This document shows positions 1 to 8,996 of a DNA stretch of 64,000 bases, one piece after another (position 1 is the stretch's first letter; each line of letters opens with the position of its first letter). The notes under the pieces are model-generated. The model made no database searches. It was not told where the DNA came from and saw nothing but the letters and a program-made list of their open reading frames with translations. The translations under genes and the position numbers were made by a program. Source of the stretch: Maridesulfovibrio zosterae DSM 11974 (GTDB lineage: Bacteria; Desulfobacterota; Desulfovibrionia; Desulfovibrionales; Desulfovibrionaceae); NCBI RefSeq assembly GCF_000425265.1, contig NZ_AUDC01000010.1:1-64000 (forward strand), in the 5' to 3' direction.

Positions 1-348
1 GAGCTCCGTCCAGCAAAACCTTCCGAAACCAGCTCGCGTCATCTATTCAAGATATCCGCTCAGCCTGCTGCTCAATTAAACTTTTATTCAATGATCTCAA
101 CACCTTGCGTTTTCGCTCAGTGCGGATTGGGAAACTATGTGAACCCGATCCAGAAGTCAACCATTTTATGACCGGTCAGTCAAAAAAAATCTCAGCTGCG
201 CTGTGCCACTTAAGGCCGCACTCAGCCGAGAAAGAGGTTCTAGATAAAACACACCGCCACGTCAACTGCTTTTTGAATTATTTGTTATATATCTTTTATA
301 TATCACGCATTACCTCTTCAATGATACGTTTTATTAATATTAACGCAC
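1..348. other. Intergenic edge region, no gene called
   Basis: No convincing coding region is seen. Short open frames on the plus strand (including one that continues to about position 494) overlap the 3' end of the transporter gene and have no family resemblance. The clearest signal is a sigma-70-type promoter pointing out of the window on the minus strand, so this is probably the upstream region of a gene or RNA operon that begins before position 1. Confidence 0.5.
132..160 (-). promoter_or_regulatory. Outward-facing sigma-70-type promoter
   Basis: On the minus strand a -35 TTGACT (155-160) and a -10 TAGTTT (132-137) are separated by exactly 17 bases. It would drive transcription toward and beyond position 1. 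The target lies outside the window. The match is good at -35 and fair at -10. Confidence 0.3.
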
Positions 349-1542
349 TCAACTGTATATTACAGGCAGAACTCTCCAAATCCAGACAGAGAGTAATAAT
401 GCTCCTGAGATATTTAACACCACTCCCAGAACAAACATTATCCGCAGAGAGATACCTCGCATCTCCCCGACTGCTAAACTGTTGCAAGGCGTAGCTACCG
501 GAGTCATGAAAGCGCATGTTGAAGCCGCAGATACAAGGACCATAAGAGGTAATGCATTAAGTGAGTAAGTCGCTGCAACATGGACAGTGATTCCAAAGAA
601 GGCCGTTGAGACAACAGTATTACTTAAAAACTCAGTCAGGGTTATAACTACCAACGCCGTAACCAGATAGAGGGTATATTCACTTTGAACACCTACATTC
701 ATATGAGAAAGGACAGAAATAAAAGCTCTAGCAGCGGTCTTATCAAAGTTTAACATATGCACAACAACGACAAGCAGTCCGAGCAAAACCAGAAAGATTA
801 TTCCTCGTAAAGGCACACCTTGCAACAGGTCTCTGAATCTTAATACCTTGTTACTGAATATCAGCCATAAATAAACCGCTGTGAAAAATACTGCGACCAT
901 AGGCTCATAGTCTCTATATATAGGAACGAATTCTCGAAGGATTGAGGAACAAGTCCAGTAAGCCATGAACAGGGCAAATAATTTCAAGCCTGTTTTCTTA
1001 AATGAATCTACTTCATATTTGCCTTCGGACATTTCAGGCAGCTGCAATACTTTGGGTACAATAAATCTTAAAAGCAGCCATGCCAGTAAAAGAAAAAAGA
1101 TGACCAGAGGAATGGCCCAGATAAACCAGTTAATAAAAGTAATCTGACTCCTGCCGGGTACTTTAAAAAAATCAAGTGCCCCCATAAGCAGTAAGTTTGC
1201 AGGACTGCCTATGAGCGACCCCATCCCCCCGATATTTGCGCCATATATAATTGAAAGAGTCAACGGAGTAGTCATTGACTCCAACTCACTATCGAGCCTG
1301 CGTATAACGGGCAGCATGGCCAGAACAGTAACAGCATTTGGTATAAACATAGATAGAGCTGCGGAAACAATCATCAGTGAAAGCAGCAGCACATCTGCTC
1401 TGCCCCGACTCATGCGTATAGCTTTTGACGCAAAATACTCTGGAAGCCCGACTGTAGCTATAACTCTGTACAGAATATATCCCGTAGCAAAAAGCAGCAC
1501 CAAAGGTGCCCTGTTATATATATAGATAGTAGAGAATTCCAT
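349..1542 (-). CDS. SLC13/DASS-type anion transporter (citrate transporter-like)
   Basis: This 397-residue, very hydrophobic protein has about ten predicted membrane helices and is expected in the inner membrane. The C-terminal half carries the SLC13/ArsB-superfamily pattern, with an SNTVVST segment and an STCAFMTPVATPCN segment that corresponds to the substrate- and sodium-binding hairpin of the second repeat. The N-terminal repeat has an SLIGSPANLLL element. Substrates in the family are dicarboxylates, citrate or sulfate; which applies cannot be read from sequence. It is shorter than the usual 450-600 residues and lacks a long N-terminal extension. The ATG at 1542 is preceded by a weak GAG. 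It is transcribed divergently from dnaE. Confidence 0.8.
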   Translation of the reverse strand: MEFSTIYIYNRAPLVLLFATGYILYRVIATVGLPEYFASKAIRMSRGRADVLLLSLMIVSAALSMFIPNAVTVLAMLPVIRRLDSELESMTTPLTLSIIYGANIGGMGSLIGSPANLLLMGALDFFKVPGRSQITFINWFIWAIPLVIFFLLLAWLLLRFIVPKVLQLPEMSEGKYEVDSFKKTGLKLFALFMAYWTCSSILREFVPIYRDYEPMVAVFFTAVYLWLIFSNKVLRFRDLLQGVPLRGIIFLVLLGLLVVVVHMLNFDKTAARAFISVLSHMNVGVQSEYTLYLVTALVVITLTEFLSNTVVSTAFFGITVHVAATYSLNALPLMVLVSAASTCAFMTPVATPCNSLAVGEMRGISLRIMFVLGVVLNISGALLLSVWIWRVLPVIYS

Positions 1543-1734
1543 TTACAGCTCGTTTTAAAAAAATAACACAACTTGTTGCCCTGTGAGAAATATGCGCCAA
1601 CGGTTTAAGAAATTAACAAATTTCATTCGCTACAGAAAATAATAGCCTGAGCATCATATGATTTAGTGTTGACGTTACGGATTAAATGTAAATACTACCT
1701 ATTTTTTAATCCACACATTTTCATCAAGGTTAAT

Positions 1735-4700
1735 ATGTCAGAATTTGTACATTTGCACGTTCACACAGAATACAGTCTGCTTGACGGTGCTATTCGCATT
1801 AAGGATTTATGCCAACAGGCCAAAGACTTCGGAATGCCGGCAGTTGCTATCACCGACCATGGCACCATGTTCGGAGCAGTCAACTTTTACATGACAGCCC
1901 TTGAAATGGGCATCAAGCCTATTATCGGCTGTGAAGTATATGTTGCTCCCGGCGACATAGATGATGAGAATGCTCATATAAGTAAAGAGCGTAGAGAACG
2001 CTACCATTTAGTTTTACTGGCTAAAAACCAGCAGGGCTACAAAAATATTATTAAGCTCTGTTCATTGGGCTATCTTGAAGGATTTCACTACAAGCCACGA
2101 GTCAGCAAATACCTGCTTAACAAATACAGTGAAGGCATAATAGCCCTTTCAGCCTGCCTTGCGGGTGAAGTGTGCCGCACTCTGACTACAGTGGGACTTG
2201 ATGCCGGTGTTGATATGGCCCGGCAGTATGCTGATATCTTCCCGAACAATTTCTATATTGAAGTTCAGGCTAACGGGTTGCGTGATCAGGAGATTGCTAA
2301 CGAACTGCTCATCCAGTGCGCCGAAAAAACAGGCCTGCCTCTTGTTGCCACAAATGACTGCCATTACCTTACGCAAGAAGACTACGAAGCTCACGACTTG
2401 CTGTTGTGCATCCAGACACAGACAACAGTCGACGCTGAAAAACGTATGCGCATGGACACTGACCAGTTATATTTTAAGCAGCAGGAAGAATTTGAACAAT
2501 ATTTCGCTCATGTTCCAGAAGCAATCGCCAACACTCAAAAGATTGCTGAGATGTGCAATCTTGAGATTGAGCTGGGCAATTACTACTTCCCGGAATATGA
2601 ACTTTCAGAAGGTATGACCATTGACACAGAATTTGTGAAGCTCTGTAAAGAAGGTCTGAAAAAACGTATTGAATTAGCTCCGTATGAAATTGATGAAAAA
2701 GTATACTGGGACCGTCTTGATTATGAACTCGGAGTCATCATCGAAATGGGGTTCCCTGCCTACTTCCTTATCGTTCAGGATTTTATCAACTGGGCAAAGA
2801 ACAATCGTATCCCAGTAGGACCGGGCCGTGGTTCTGCAGCAGGCTCCATTGTTGCATGGGCACTACGTATCACCAACATTGACCCACTCCCTTATGATCT
2901 GCTCTTTGAAAGATTTCTTAACGTAGAACGTATCTCCATGCCGGATATTGATGTCGACTTTTGCGAACGTCGTCGTCTTGAGGTTGTAAAATACTGCTCC
3001 CAAAAATATGGATGGGACCACGTAGCCCAAATTACGACCTTCGGAACAATGAAAGCCAAAGCGGTTATCAAAGACGTTGGTAGGGCAATGGGCATGCATT
3101 TTTCCGAGACCGACCCCATTGCCAAGCTCATCCCTGATGATCCGGCCCTGCTTGCAAAAATGATGGGAGTCAAAAAGGCAAAAATCAATGTTGAAAATGC
3201 AGTCAAAGGGGTTCCTGAACTGCAGAACATGGTGGATACTAATCCCAAGATTGCAAAACTTATCGACATTGCCAAACGTCTTGAGGGAATGTCCCGTCAT
3301 GCTTCAACACATGCAGCGGGCGTTGTTATTTCCGATAAACCCATGACCGACTACCTTCCCTTATACAAAGGGAAAAAGGGTGAAATCGTAACCCAGTTTG
3401 ATATGAAGAAGGTCGAAAAAGTCGGCCTGATTAAATTTGACTTTCTGGGCCTGCGCACCATGACAGTTGTCGAGGACTGTCTTGATATCATACGTGAACA
3501 AGGTAAAGACGCTCCAGATCTTGATACACTCGCACTTGATGATCCGGATACATACGATATTTTTTGTAAAGGTGATACAGACGGAGTTTTTCAGGTTGAA
3601 TCATCTGGCATGCGTAAATATCTGCGTATGCTGCGCCCAAACTGCTTTGAAGATATCATTGCTATGCTTGCACTCTACCGTCCGGGTCCACTCGGCTCAG
3701 GGATGGTTGATGAATTCATTAAACGTAAACATGGCGAAATCGAAGTATCCTATCTATGGCCGACTCTGGAGCCTAGCCTTGCACCTACATACGGAGTTAT
3801 CGTCTATCAGGAACAGGTTATGGCTGCGGCAATGACCATTGCTAACTACTCACTTGGAGAGGGTGACCTGCTGCGACGTGCCATGGGTAAAAAAATCCCT
3901 GAAGAAATGGCAAAACACCGAGTTCGTTTCCTTGAAGGAGCCCGTGAAAATGAAATCCCTGAAAAAACCGCTAACGACATTTTCGACCTTATGGAACAGT
4001 TTGCGGCCTACGGTTTTAACAAATCTCACTCCGCAGCGTATGCTCTGATTTCATATTATACAGCATTTCTTAAAGCTCACTTCCCAGTAGAATTCATGGC
4101 AGCTCTTATGAGTACTGAAATGAACAATACTGAAAAAATAATTATGTACATTAATGCCTGCCGGGATATGGACGTTACTGTACGCCAACCTGATATCAAT
4201 CTCGGTTTGGCTCGTTTCTCAGTATATGATGGAGATATTATCTACGGCATGGCCGGCATCAAAAACGTAGGAGAAGAGGCTATTGATGAGATCGTTATCG
4301 AAAGAAAAAACAATGGTCCATTCACCAGTCTTATCGACTTTTGTACCCGTGTTAATCTACGCAGAGTAACCAAAAGAGTTGCCGAATACCTTATCCGTGC
4401 TGGAGCTATGGACTCACTTGGAGTGTCTAGAGCTGGTCTTATTGCCGCTCTTGAAAAAGCCTTCACATACGGCCAGAAAAAGAACAAAGAGAAAGAATCC
4501 GGTATGCTCAACATGCTGGACATGCTCGGCGGCGGGGGAGGAAGCGATAGCAGTGAGCCCGTTCCACTCAGCTTTGAAGAATTCAATATGGAAGAAATGG
4601 ATGATAAAGAAAAATTGCGTCTTGAAAAAGAAGCTCTCGGATTCTTCCTGACCAGTCATCCCCTTCTAGCCTTCCGTCATGAGATGCAACGCATGGGACT

Positions 4701-5259
4701 TGTAACCATAGAAGATTGCAAGAATATGGCTAACGGGACTCAGGTCCGTATTGGAATCATCATCCCGACCTTTAAAGAATATATCACCAAGAAAGGCGAC
4801 AAGATGGCTTTCTGCCAGATGGAAGACATGACTGGCTCAGGTGAACTGACTATGCTTCCCAACACGTATGAAACTGCCGCACAATTTCTCGGACAGGACC
4901 AGCCTCTACTGGTCAAAGGCAAAATAGATCTGCGTGACCAGGAAGATGCACCGGACGATGCACCTAAGCAGGCTAAAATTCTGGCAGAAGAAGTCTCTTT
5001 ACTGGAAACAGCCCAAGCAGGATGCCAAGAGGCTGTTCCGCTTCCTGTACATCATAAGCTGTGCACGGAGGAAGGAATTACAGAGCTCAAAGCTATTCTG
5101 GGAGGTTATCCGGGGTCAGCTCCGGTAACATTGCAACTATTTCTGGATGAAGTCGTATGTACATTACGTTTAGGGCACGGATATAATATCCGACCAAACG
5201 GAGACTTTTGGAAAGAATTCAACCAGTGGCGAAAAAAAAGTAATAACAAATCAGCTTAA
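1735..5259 (+). CDS. dnaE: DNA polymerase III alpha subunit
   Basis: This is the catalytic subunit of the replicative polymerase. The protein has 1174 residues, close to the 1160 of E. coli DnaE. The N-terminal PHP domain begins with HLHVHTEYSLLDGA. The polymerase active-site acids are visible as PDIDVD (D404 and D406) and KFDFLGL (D569). A C-terminal OB fold (about residues 1000-1080) is followed by a short tail. An in-frame GTG lies at 1666, but the ATG at 1735 is chosen because AAGG precedes it by 5 bases and the product then starts with the family-typical MSEFVHLHVH. A poly-glycine stretch near residue 930 is a linker. QueD and dtd follow on the same strand. Confidence 0.97.
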   Translation: MSEFVHLHVHTEYSLLDGAIRIKDLCQQAKDFGMPAVAITDHGTMFGAVNFYMTALEMGIKPIIGCEVYVAPGDIDDENAHISKERRERYHLVLLAKNQQGYKNIIKLCSLGYLEGFHYKPRVSKYLLNKYSEGIIALSACLAGEVCRTLTTVGLDAGVDMARQYADIFPNNFYIEVQANGLRDQEIANELLIQCAEKTGLPLVATNDCHYLTQEDYEAHDLLLCIQTQTTVDAEKRMRMDTDQLYFKQQEEFEQYFAHVPEAIANTQKIAEMCNLEIELGNYYFPEYELSEGMTIDTEFVKLCKEGLKKRIELAPYEIDEKVYWDRLDYELGVIIEMGFPAYFLIVQDFINWAKNNRIPVGPGRGSAAGSIVAWALRITNIDPLPYDLLFERFLNVERISMPDIDVDFCERRRLEVVKYCSQKYGWDHVAQITTFGTMKAKAVIKDVGRAMGMHFSETDPIAKLIPDDPALLAKMMGVKKAKINVENAVKGVPELQNMVDTNPKIAKLIDIAKRLEGMSRHASTHAAGVVISDKPMTDYLPLYKGKKGEIVTQFDMKKVEKVGLIKFDFLGLRTMTVVEDCLDIIREQGKDAPDLDTLALDDPDTYDIFCKGDTDGVFQVESSGMRKYLRMLRPNCFEDIIAMLALYRPGPLGSGMVDEFIKRKHGEIEVSYLWPTLEPSLAPTYGVIVYQEQVMAAAMTIANYSLGEGDLLRRAMGKKIPEEMAKHRVRFLEGARENEIPEKTANDIFDLMEQFAAYGFNKSHSAAYALISYYTAFLKAHFPVEFMAALMSTEMNNTEKIIMYINACRDMDVTVRQPDINLGLARFSVYDGDIIYGMAGIKNVGEEAIDEIVIERKNNGPFTSLIDFCTRVNLRRVTKRVAEYLIRAGAMDSLGVSRAGLIAALEKAFTYGQKKNKEKESGMLNMLDMLGGGGGSDSSEPVPLSFEEFNMEEMDDKEKLRLEKEALGFFLTSHPLLAFRHEMQRMGLVTIEDCKNMANGTQVRIGIIIPTFKEYITKKGDKMAFCQMEDMTGSGELTMLPNTYETAAQFLGQDQPLLVKGKIDLRDQEDAPDDAPKQAKILAEEVSLLETAQAGCQEAVPLPVHHKLCTEEGITELKAILGGYPGSAPVTLQLFLDEVVCTLRLGHGYNIRPNGDFWKEFNQWRKKSNNKSA

Positions 5260-5342
5260 TAATCTCAGTAAAAATGAATACGGCAAAATATAAAACATTT
5301 TGCATCCTTACTTTAAAAGATAACAAATGAGTGGAGAACATA

Positions 5343-5729
5343 ATGAGCAAAGGTATATGGAAACTTAAAGTTAAGAAAGATTTCAGCGCAGCACACCAGC
5401 TTAGAAATTATGGTGGAAAATGTGAAAATATGCATGGCCATAACTTCGGTGTTGAAGTTGAAGTTAAGGGCAATCGGCTTGACTCAAGAGTTGAAATACT
5501 CATGGACTTTAAAGAGCTGAAGAGAGATCTTTCTGAAGTATTGGAAACGCTGGACCATAAGCATCTTAACAGCACAGAGTTTTTTGAACACCAGAACCCT
5601 TCATCCGAAAACATTGCCCGCTACATATATAAAGAAATGCAAAAAAGAGTCGAGACCGAGCATGTCAAAATGGTTTATGCTTCTGTTTCAGAAAAAGATT
5701 CATCCGTAGCCAGTTACTCTGAGGAATAA
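5343..5729 (+). CDS. queD: 6-carboxy-5,6,7,8-tetrahydropterin synthase (QueD/PTPS family)
   Basis: It converts 7,8-dihydroneopterin triphosphate to 6-carboxytetrahydropterin, the second step of queuosine precursor synthesis. The 128-residue protein is a single PTPS domain. Zinc-binding histidines are seen at H18 (SAAHQL), H31 and H33 (MHGHNF), and the catalytic cysteine is C27 in GGKCENMHGH. The C-terminal LDHKHLN and PSSENIARY motifs are conserved in the family. The ATG at 5343 is preferred over the GTG at 5331 because GGAG sits 6 bases before it. No other queuosine genes are in the window. The dtd gene starts 3 bases after the stop, so the two are probably co-transcribed. Confidence 0.92.
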   Translation: MSKGIWKLKVKKDFSAAHQLRNYGGKCENMHGHNFGVEVEVKGNRLDSRVEILMDFKELKRDLSEVLETLDHKHLNSTEFFEHQNPSSENIARYIYKEMQKRVETEHVKMVYASVSEKDSSVASYSEE

Positions 5730-5732
5730 ATC

Positions 5733-6200
5733 ATGAGACTGGTAATTCAAAGAACCAGCGGCGGAAAAGTTGAAGTTGAAGGAACAACAGTTGGTGAAAT
5801 AGGTACAGGAATAATGGTTCTTGTAGGATTCGGTAAGGAGGACACCTTAGAACTTCCCAATTCCAAAGTCTGGAACATGCTTATTGATAAAATGATCGGA
5901 CTAAGAATCTTTGAGGATGCAGAAGGGAAAATGAACCTCTCCCTTGCAGACATAGGCGGTGACATACTGCTGGTTTCACAGTTTACTCTTTATGCCTCAT
6001 GTAAAAAAGGTCGTAGGCCGTCATTCACAGCTGCAGCAGCTCCTGATCTGGCAAGAGAACTTTGTGATCAATTCACCAAAGCAGTTACACAAAAGGCTCC
6101 TGCAAAAGTTGCAAAAGGACAATTCGGGGCCATGATGAATGTTGATTTTGTAAACTGGGGACCGGTTACAATTATGCTTGATTCAAACGATTTTATCTGA
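5733..6200 (+). CDS. dtd: D-aminoacyl-tRNA deacylase
   Basis: This enzyme removes D-amino acids mischarged onto tRNA (and glycine from tRNA-Ala), protecting translation. The protein is 155 residues, slightly longer than the usual 145. The two signature motifs are present: SQFTL at 82-86 and NWGPVT at 141-146 (the Gly-Pro cross-subunit motif), plus GRRPSF at 93-98. Its start overlaps the ribosome binding site GAGGAATAA at the end of queD, which suggests translational coupling. Confidence 0.95.
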   Translation: MRLVIQRTSGGKVEVEGTTVGEIGTGIMVLVGFGKEDTLELPNSKVWNMLIDKMIGLRIFEDAEGKMNLSLADIGGDILLVSQFTLYASCKKGRRPSFTAAAAPDLARELCDQFTKAVTQKAPAKVAKGQFGAMMNVDFVNWGPVTIMLDSNDFI

Positions 6201-6226
6201 AAATTTTGATTTTAGCTTGACTTCCT

Positions 6227-6256
6227 TTGCTAAAAAGTGAGGATTAGGTATATTAT
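6227..6256 (+). promoter_or_regulatory. Possible promoter of the rsbW-rsbV-fapA-mot cluster
   Basis: A TTGCTA (6227-6232) and a TATTAT (6251-6256) are spaced 18 bases apart in the 134-base gap between dtd and the RsbW-like gene. This is a modest sigma-70 match; there is no sigma-54 -24/-12 element in the gap despite the motility genes downstream. Confidence 0.25.
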
Positions 6257-6334
6257 TTTTAAGCAATAGAAGTCTCAATATGTTGTACAATTGACAGAGA
6301 AAGTTTTCTATCAGTTTTTTACTTTGGAGCAGTC

Positions 6335-6766
6335 ATGCATAACTATGTGCTGGAAGCAATCCCCACCCCAGAAGAAAGCCGGGAAATTGCACGAAAGGCA
6401 GTCCATATTCTGAAAGGTTTCATCACGGATGATGACTTACTTCATGACATTGATCTTGTCCTGACAGAGGGCTGTTCAAATGTAGCACGCCATGCATATT
6501 CAACACATGCTCCATGCAACAGGCTTGAGTTAAAAATTACAATTATTCCTGATAAATCCGTTTCTTTTGAAATTTCAGACTGGGGGAAGGGGCTGTGCTC
6601 TGAATTAATAGATTTCAGTATGCCTTCTCCGGAAGCGGTTGGGGGAAGAGGGATGTTCATTATGTCGAAGTTAATGGATTCATTTGAGATAACACAAATA
6701 AACGGGAAAAATACAATCAAATTAACCCGCAATATAAAGGAAGAACAATGGCTGAGGAAAGAATAA
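6335..6766 (+). CDS. RsbW/SpoIIAB-like serine kinase (GHKL ATP-binding protein)
   Basis: The 143-residue protein is a stand-alone HATPase_c domain of the anti-sigma/serine kinase type. The N box reads E45-x3-N49-x3-H53 (TEGCSNVARHAY), followed by the G1 motif SDWGKG and the G2 motif GGRGMFIM. Such proteins phosphorylate a STAS-domain antagonist and sequester a sigma factor or other partner. The STAS partner is the next gene, which overlaps this one by 19 bases. No sigma factor is nearby, so the output may be something else. GGAG lies 6 bases before the ATG. Confidence 0.88.
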   Translation: MHNYVLEAIPTPEESREIARKAVHILKGFITDDDLLHDIDLVLTEGCSNVARHAYSTHAPCNRLELKITIIPDKSVSFEISDWGKGLCSELIDFSMPSPEAVGGRGMFIMSKLMDSFEITQINGKNTIKLTRNIKEEQWLRKE

Positions 6767-7077
6767 GTATTTCTGACGGTACCCTTACTCTCAACTGCGG
6801 TAAAGAAGTAACGATCGAGACAATATACGACTACAAAGAGCAAGTTGAAAAAGAAAGTGAGTCTGCGGAAATACAAATAGTAATAGCAGACCTTTCTGAA
6901 GCTTTATTCTTGGACAGCTCAGGTATTGGTTTCCTTGTGTCTCTTAACTCACGTCTCAGAAGTATAAATAAACACATGTATCTCCTCCAGCCAAGTGAGC
7001 AAATATGCAAAACGTTGGAACTGGTTCGCCTTATATCCTTTTTTACTATTATTGAAGATGAACGAGAAATTCCTTAG
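6748..7077 (+). CDS. RsbV/SpoIIAA-like STAS-domain anti-sigma factor antagonist
   Basis: This 109-residue single STAS domain contains the phosphorylatable serine motif LDSSGIGFL (DSSG at 56-59; S58 aligns with the regulatory serine). It would be phosphorylated by the kinase encoded just upstream and dephosphorylated by a PP2C/SpoIIE-type phosphatase, none of which is adjacent. A strong AAGGAAG ribosome binding site lies inside the end of the kinase gene and the two reading frames overlap, indicating coupled translation and a stoichiometric pair. Confidence 0.88.
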   Translation: MAEERISISDGTLTLNCGKEVTIETIYDYKEQVEKESESAEIQIVIADLSEALFLDSSGIGFLVSLNSRLRSINKHMYLLQPSEQICKTLELVRLISFFTIIEDEREIP

Positions 7078-7108
7078 GCCATCGTCCAGTTAGTACGGAG
7101 TTCACAGC

Positions 7109-8218
7109 ATGCCTTGCCTTAAGCACTATTTTGATCCGGATTTTGATTACCAGAATCTTAAACCTGTGGAAAAAAACGATGGGAGCGTCGATTATTACAA
7201 CATGGGTTACGTGCAAAGTGTCATTAAAGACCAAGTTCTAGCCCAATGGGAAGATGAACCTGAAGATGGCTGCCCCATGGGTTATCGGCATTTTCCCGAA
7301 AAGAAATTCCCTAAAGGTCCAAATACAAAAGTTAATCCTGAAGACATTAATCAGCTGATAGCAACCCGAAACGGATATGTTTTTTATAATGAAGATGGCC
7401 TTATCATGGTCAAAGAACTTCTGAACGTTCGTGGGGATGTGAGCCTCTCAACTGGTAATATCTTTTTTGTAGGCGACATCATAGTACATGGTTCCATAAA
7501 ATCTGGACTTGATGTAAAAGCTAACAATATCAACGTCAAAAGACATATTGAACAGGCCAATGTTCAGGCTGCAGGTTTTTTAAAGTGTGACGGTGGCATA
7601 AAGGGAAACAGTAAGGCTTTAATCCAATCAAAAGAGACTCTTCGCACTGCCTTTTGTGAAAATGCGACACTTGTCAGTGAAGGAAATATTATCATTGAAA
7701 AAAACTGTATGCACACTAAAGTATATTGCGAAGGTAAATTTGCTGTAAAGGGTAGATTTGCTGGTGGCAAATGCTATAGTGACCAATATGTCTATATTGG
7801 AGAACAGCTTGGAGGAGGACTCAGTACTCCCTCACAAATTGTTGCTGGTTACAACCCGATATATCTTTTACAGATTGATAAAATTTCTGATCAGGTCAAA
7901 TCGCTTACAGATACAGTAGAGACACTGCAGAAAGTCATTAATAATGGACATTCCACGCCGTCAGAGTACATAGAAAAAATCGAAAAAAATGAAATGAAAA
8001 TTCGATTTTTAAAGAACAAAAAAAAGAAATTGTGGACTAAGATACAGCAGGCTGAAAAACTGGAATGTTGCAGGATTATGGTCGAAGGCATAGTCAAACC
8101 CGGAGTAGAGATAAGCATAGGACAGGCTTTTATGCAGGTTGATTCTCCTTTGGAAAATGTCTTTTTTTATTATGAAAACAACGAAATAAAAGTGGGATCA
8201 CCCGCATTAAAAAAATAG
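7109..8218 (+). CDS. FapA/DUF342 family protein
   Basis: The protein has 369 residues. The central part (about 90-240) is a series of short beta-helix-like strands (GDVSLSTGNIFFVGDI, then VHGSIKSGLDVKA) typical of FapA/DUF342 polymer-forming proteins. It is followed by a coiled coil rich in lysine and glutamate (about 255-315) and a short beta C-terminus. Members of this family have been linked to flagellar placement and surface assembly in some bacteria, but no catalytic activity is established. It sits between the partner-switch pair and motAB, and motA begins 7 bases after its stop. The GGAG before the ATG is spaced 9 bases. Confidence 0.75.
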   Translation: MPCLKHYFDPDFDYQNLKPVEKNDGSVDYYNMGYVQSVIKDQVLAQWEDEPEDGCPMGYRHFPEKKFPKGPNTKVNPEDINQLIATRNGYVFYNEDGLIMVKELLNVRGDVSLSTGNIFFVGDIIVHGSIKSGLDVKANNINVKRHIEQANVQAAGFLKCDGGIKGNSKALIQSKETLRTAFCENATLVSEGNIIIEKNCMHTKVYCEGKFAVKGRFAGGKCYSDQYVYIGEQLGGGLSTPSQIVAGYNPIYLLQIDKISDQVKSLTDTVETLQKVINNGHSTPSEYIEKIEKNEMKIRFLKNKKKKLWTKIQQAEKLECCRIMVEGIVKPGVEISIGQAFMQVDSPLENVFFYYENNEIKVGSPALKK

Positions 8219-8225
8219 AACCAAT

Positions 8226-8981
8226 ATGGATATAGCAACCCTAATAGGTATTGTCGGCGGATTCGGCCTCATCGTAGCAACCATTTTTATGGGTGGTAAT
8301 GCTGCAGGTTTTGTTGACCCGCCATCAGCTGTTGTTGTTTTCGGTGGAACCTTTGCTTCAGCCTTTATCATGTTTCCTATGGGCGTGGTTCTCAAGGCTT
8401 TTAAGGTTGCGCTAAAAGGTTTTTTTGCCAAACCTCAGGACCCTAAAGCCATAATAGATCAGATAGTTGCTTTATCTGAAACGGCCAGAAAAGAAAGTCT
8501 TGTAGCGCTTGAAAAAGTTGCCATTGATGATGCCTATCTCAAAAAGGGCGTAATTCTGGTTGCCGACGGAACGGATGGAGATTTGGTCCGCTCTATTATG
8601 GAAATAGAAATAGACTTTATGAAAAAACGCCACTTTCAAGGTCAGGCTGTCATGAAAGGAATGGGTACAATGGCACCGGCTTTTGGAATGATCGGAACAC
8701 TTATCGGACTTGTAAATATGCTTTCGAACTTAAGTGATCCGGATGCAATTGGACCGGCAATGGCTGTAGCACTGCTTACCACTCTATACGGCGCAGTTCT
8801 TGCGAACGTAATGTTTTTGCCGCTTGCCAAAAAACTTGAGGAACGTTCCTTTGAAGAGTCTCTTTACATGGAAATCATGGTTGAAGGAGTTGTTTCGATT
8901 CAAAAAGGAGAGCATCCTTCTATTGTAAAAGAGAAGCTGCAAGCTTTTCTTTCCCCTGCAATGCGTGATTCTACAGATTAA
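8226..8981 (+). CDS. motA: Flagellar motor stator protein MotA/PomA
   Basis: This 251-residue inner-membrane protein forms the ion channel of the flagellar stator with MotB. It has the expected four helices: two near the N-terminus (about 4-24 and 35-55), a cytoplasmic loop, and two more at about 145-165 and 178-200, the region containing GTMAPAFGMIGTLIGLV. The length and the short loop match the PomA/MotA group of Desulfovibrio. It begins with a weak ribosome binding site directly after the DUF342 gene, so it probably depends on read-through translation. Whether sodium or protons are used cannot be decided here. Confidence 0.93.
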   Translation: MDIATLIGIVGGFGLIVATIFMGGNAAGFVDPPSAVVVFGGTFASAFIMFPMGVVLKAFKVALKGFFAKPQDPKAIIDQIVALSETARKESLVALEKVAIDDAYLKKGVILVADGTDGDLVRSIMEIEIDFMKKRHFQGQAVMKGMGTMAPAFGMIGTLIGLVNMLSNLSDPDAIGPAMAVALLTTLYGAVLANVMFLPLAKKLEERSFEESLYMEIMVEGVVSIQKGEHPSIVKEKLQAFLSPAMRDSTD

Positions 8982-8996
8982 ACATCAGATAGAATA

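Noticed and set aside
105-494. Plus-strand open frame of about 129 codons at the left edge
   Set aside because: It overlaps the 3' end of the well-supported transporter on the other strand, and the protein shows no domain, composition or start signal of a real gene.
1666-1734. Extended N-terminus of DnaE from a GTG
   Set aside because: The 23 extra residues have no match to the family, while the ATG at 1735 has a good ribosome binding site and the conserved start MSEFVHLHVH.
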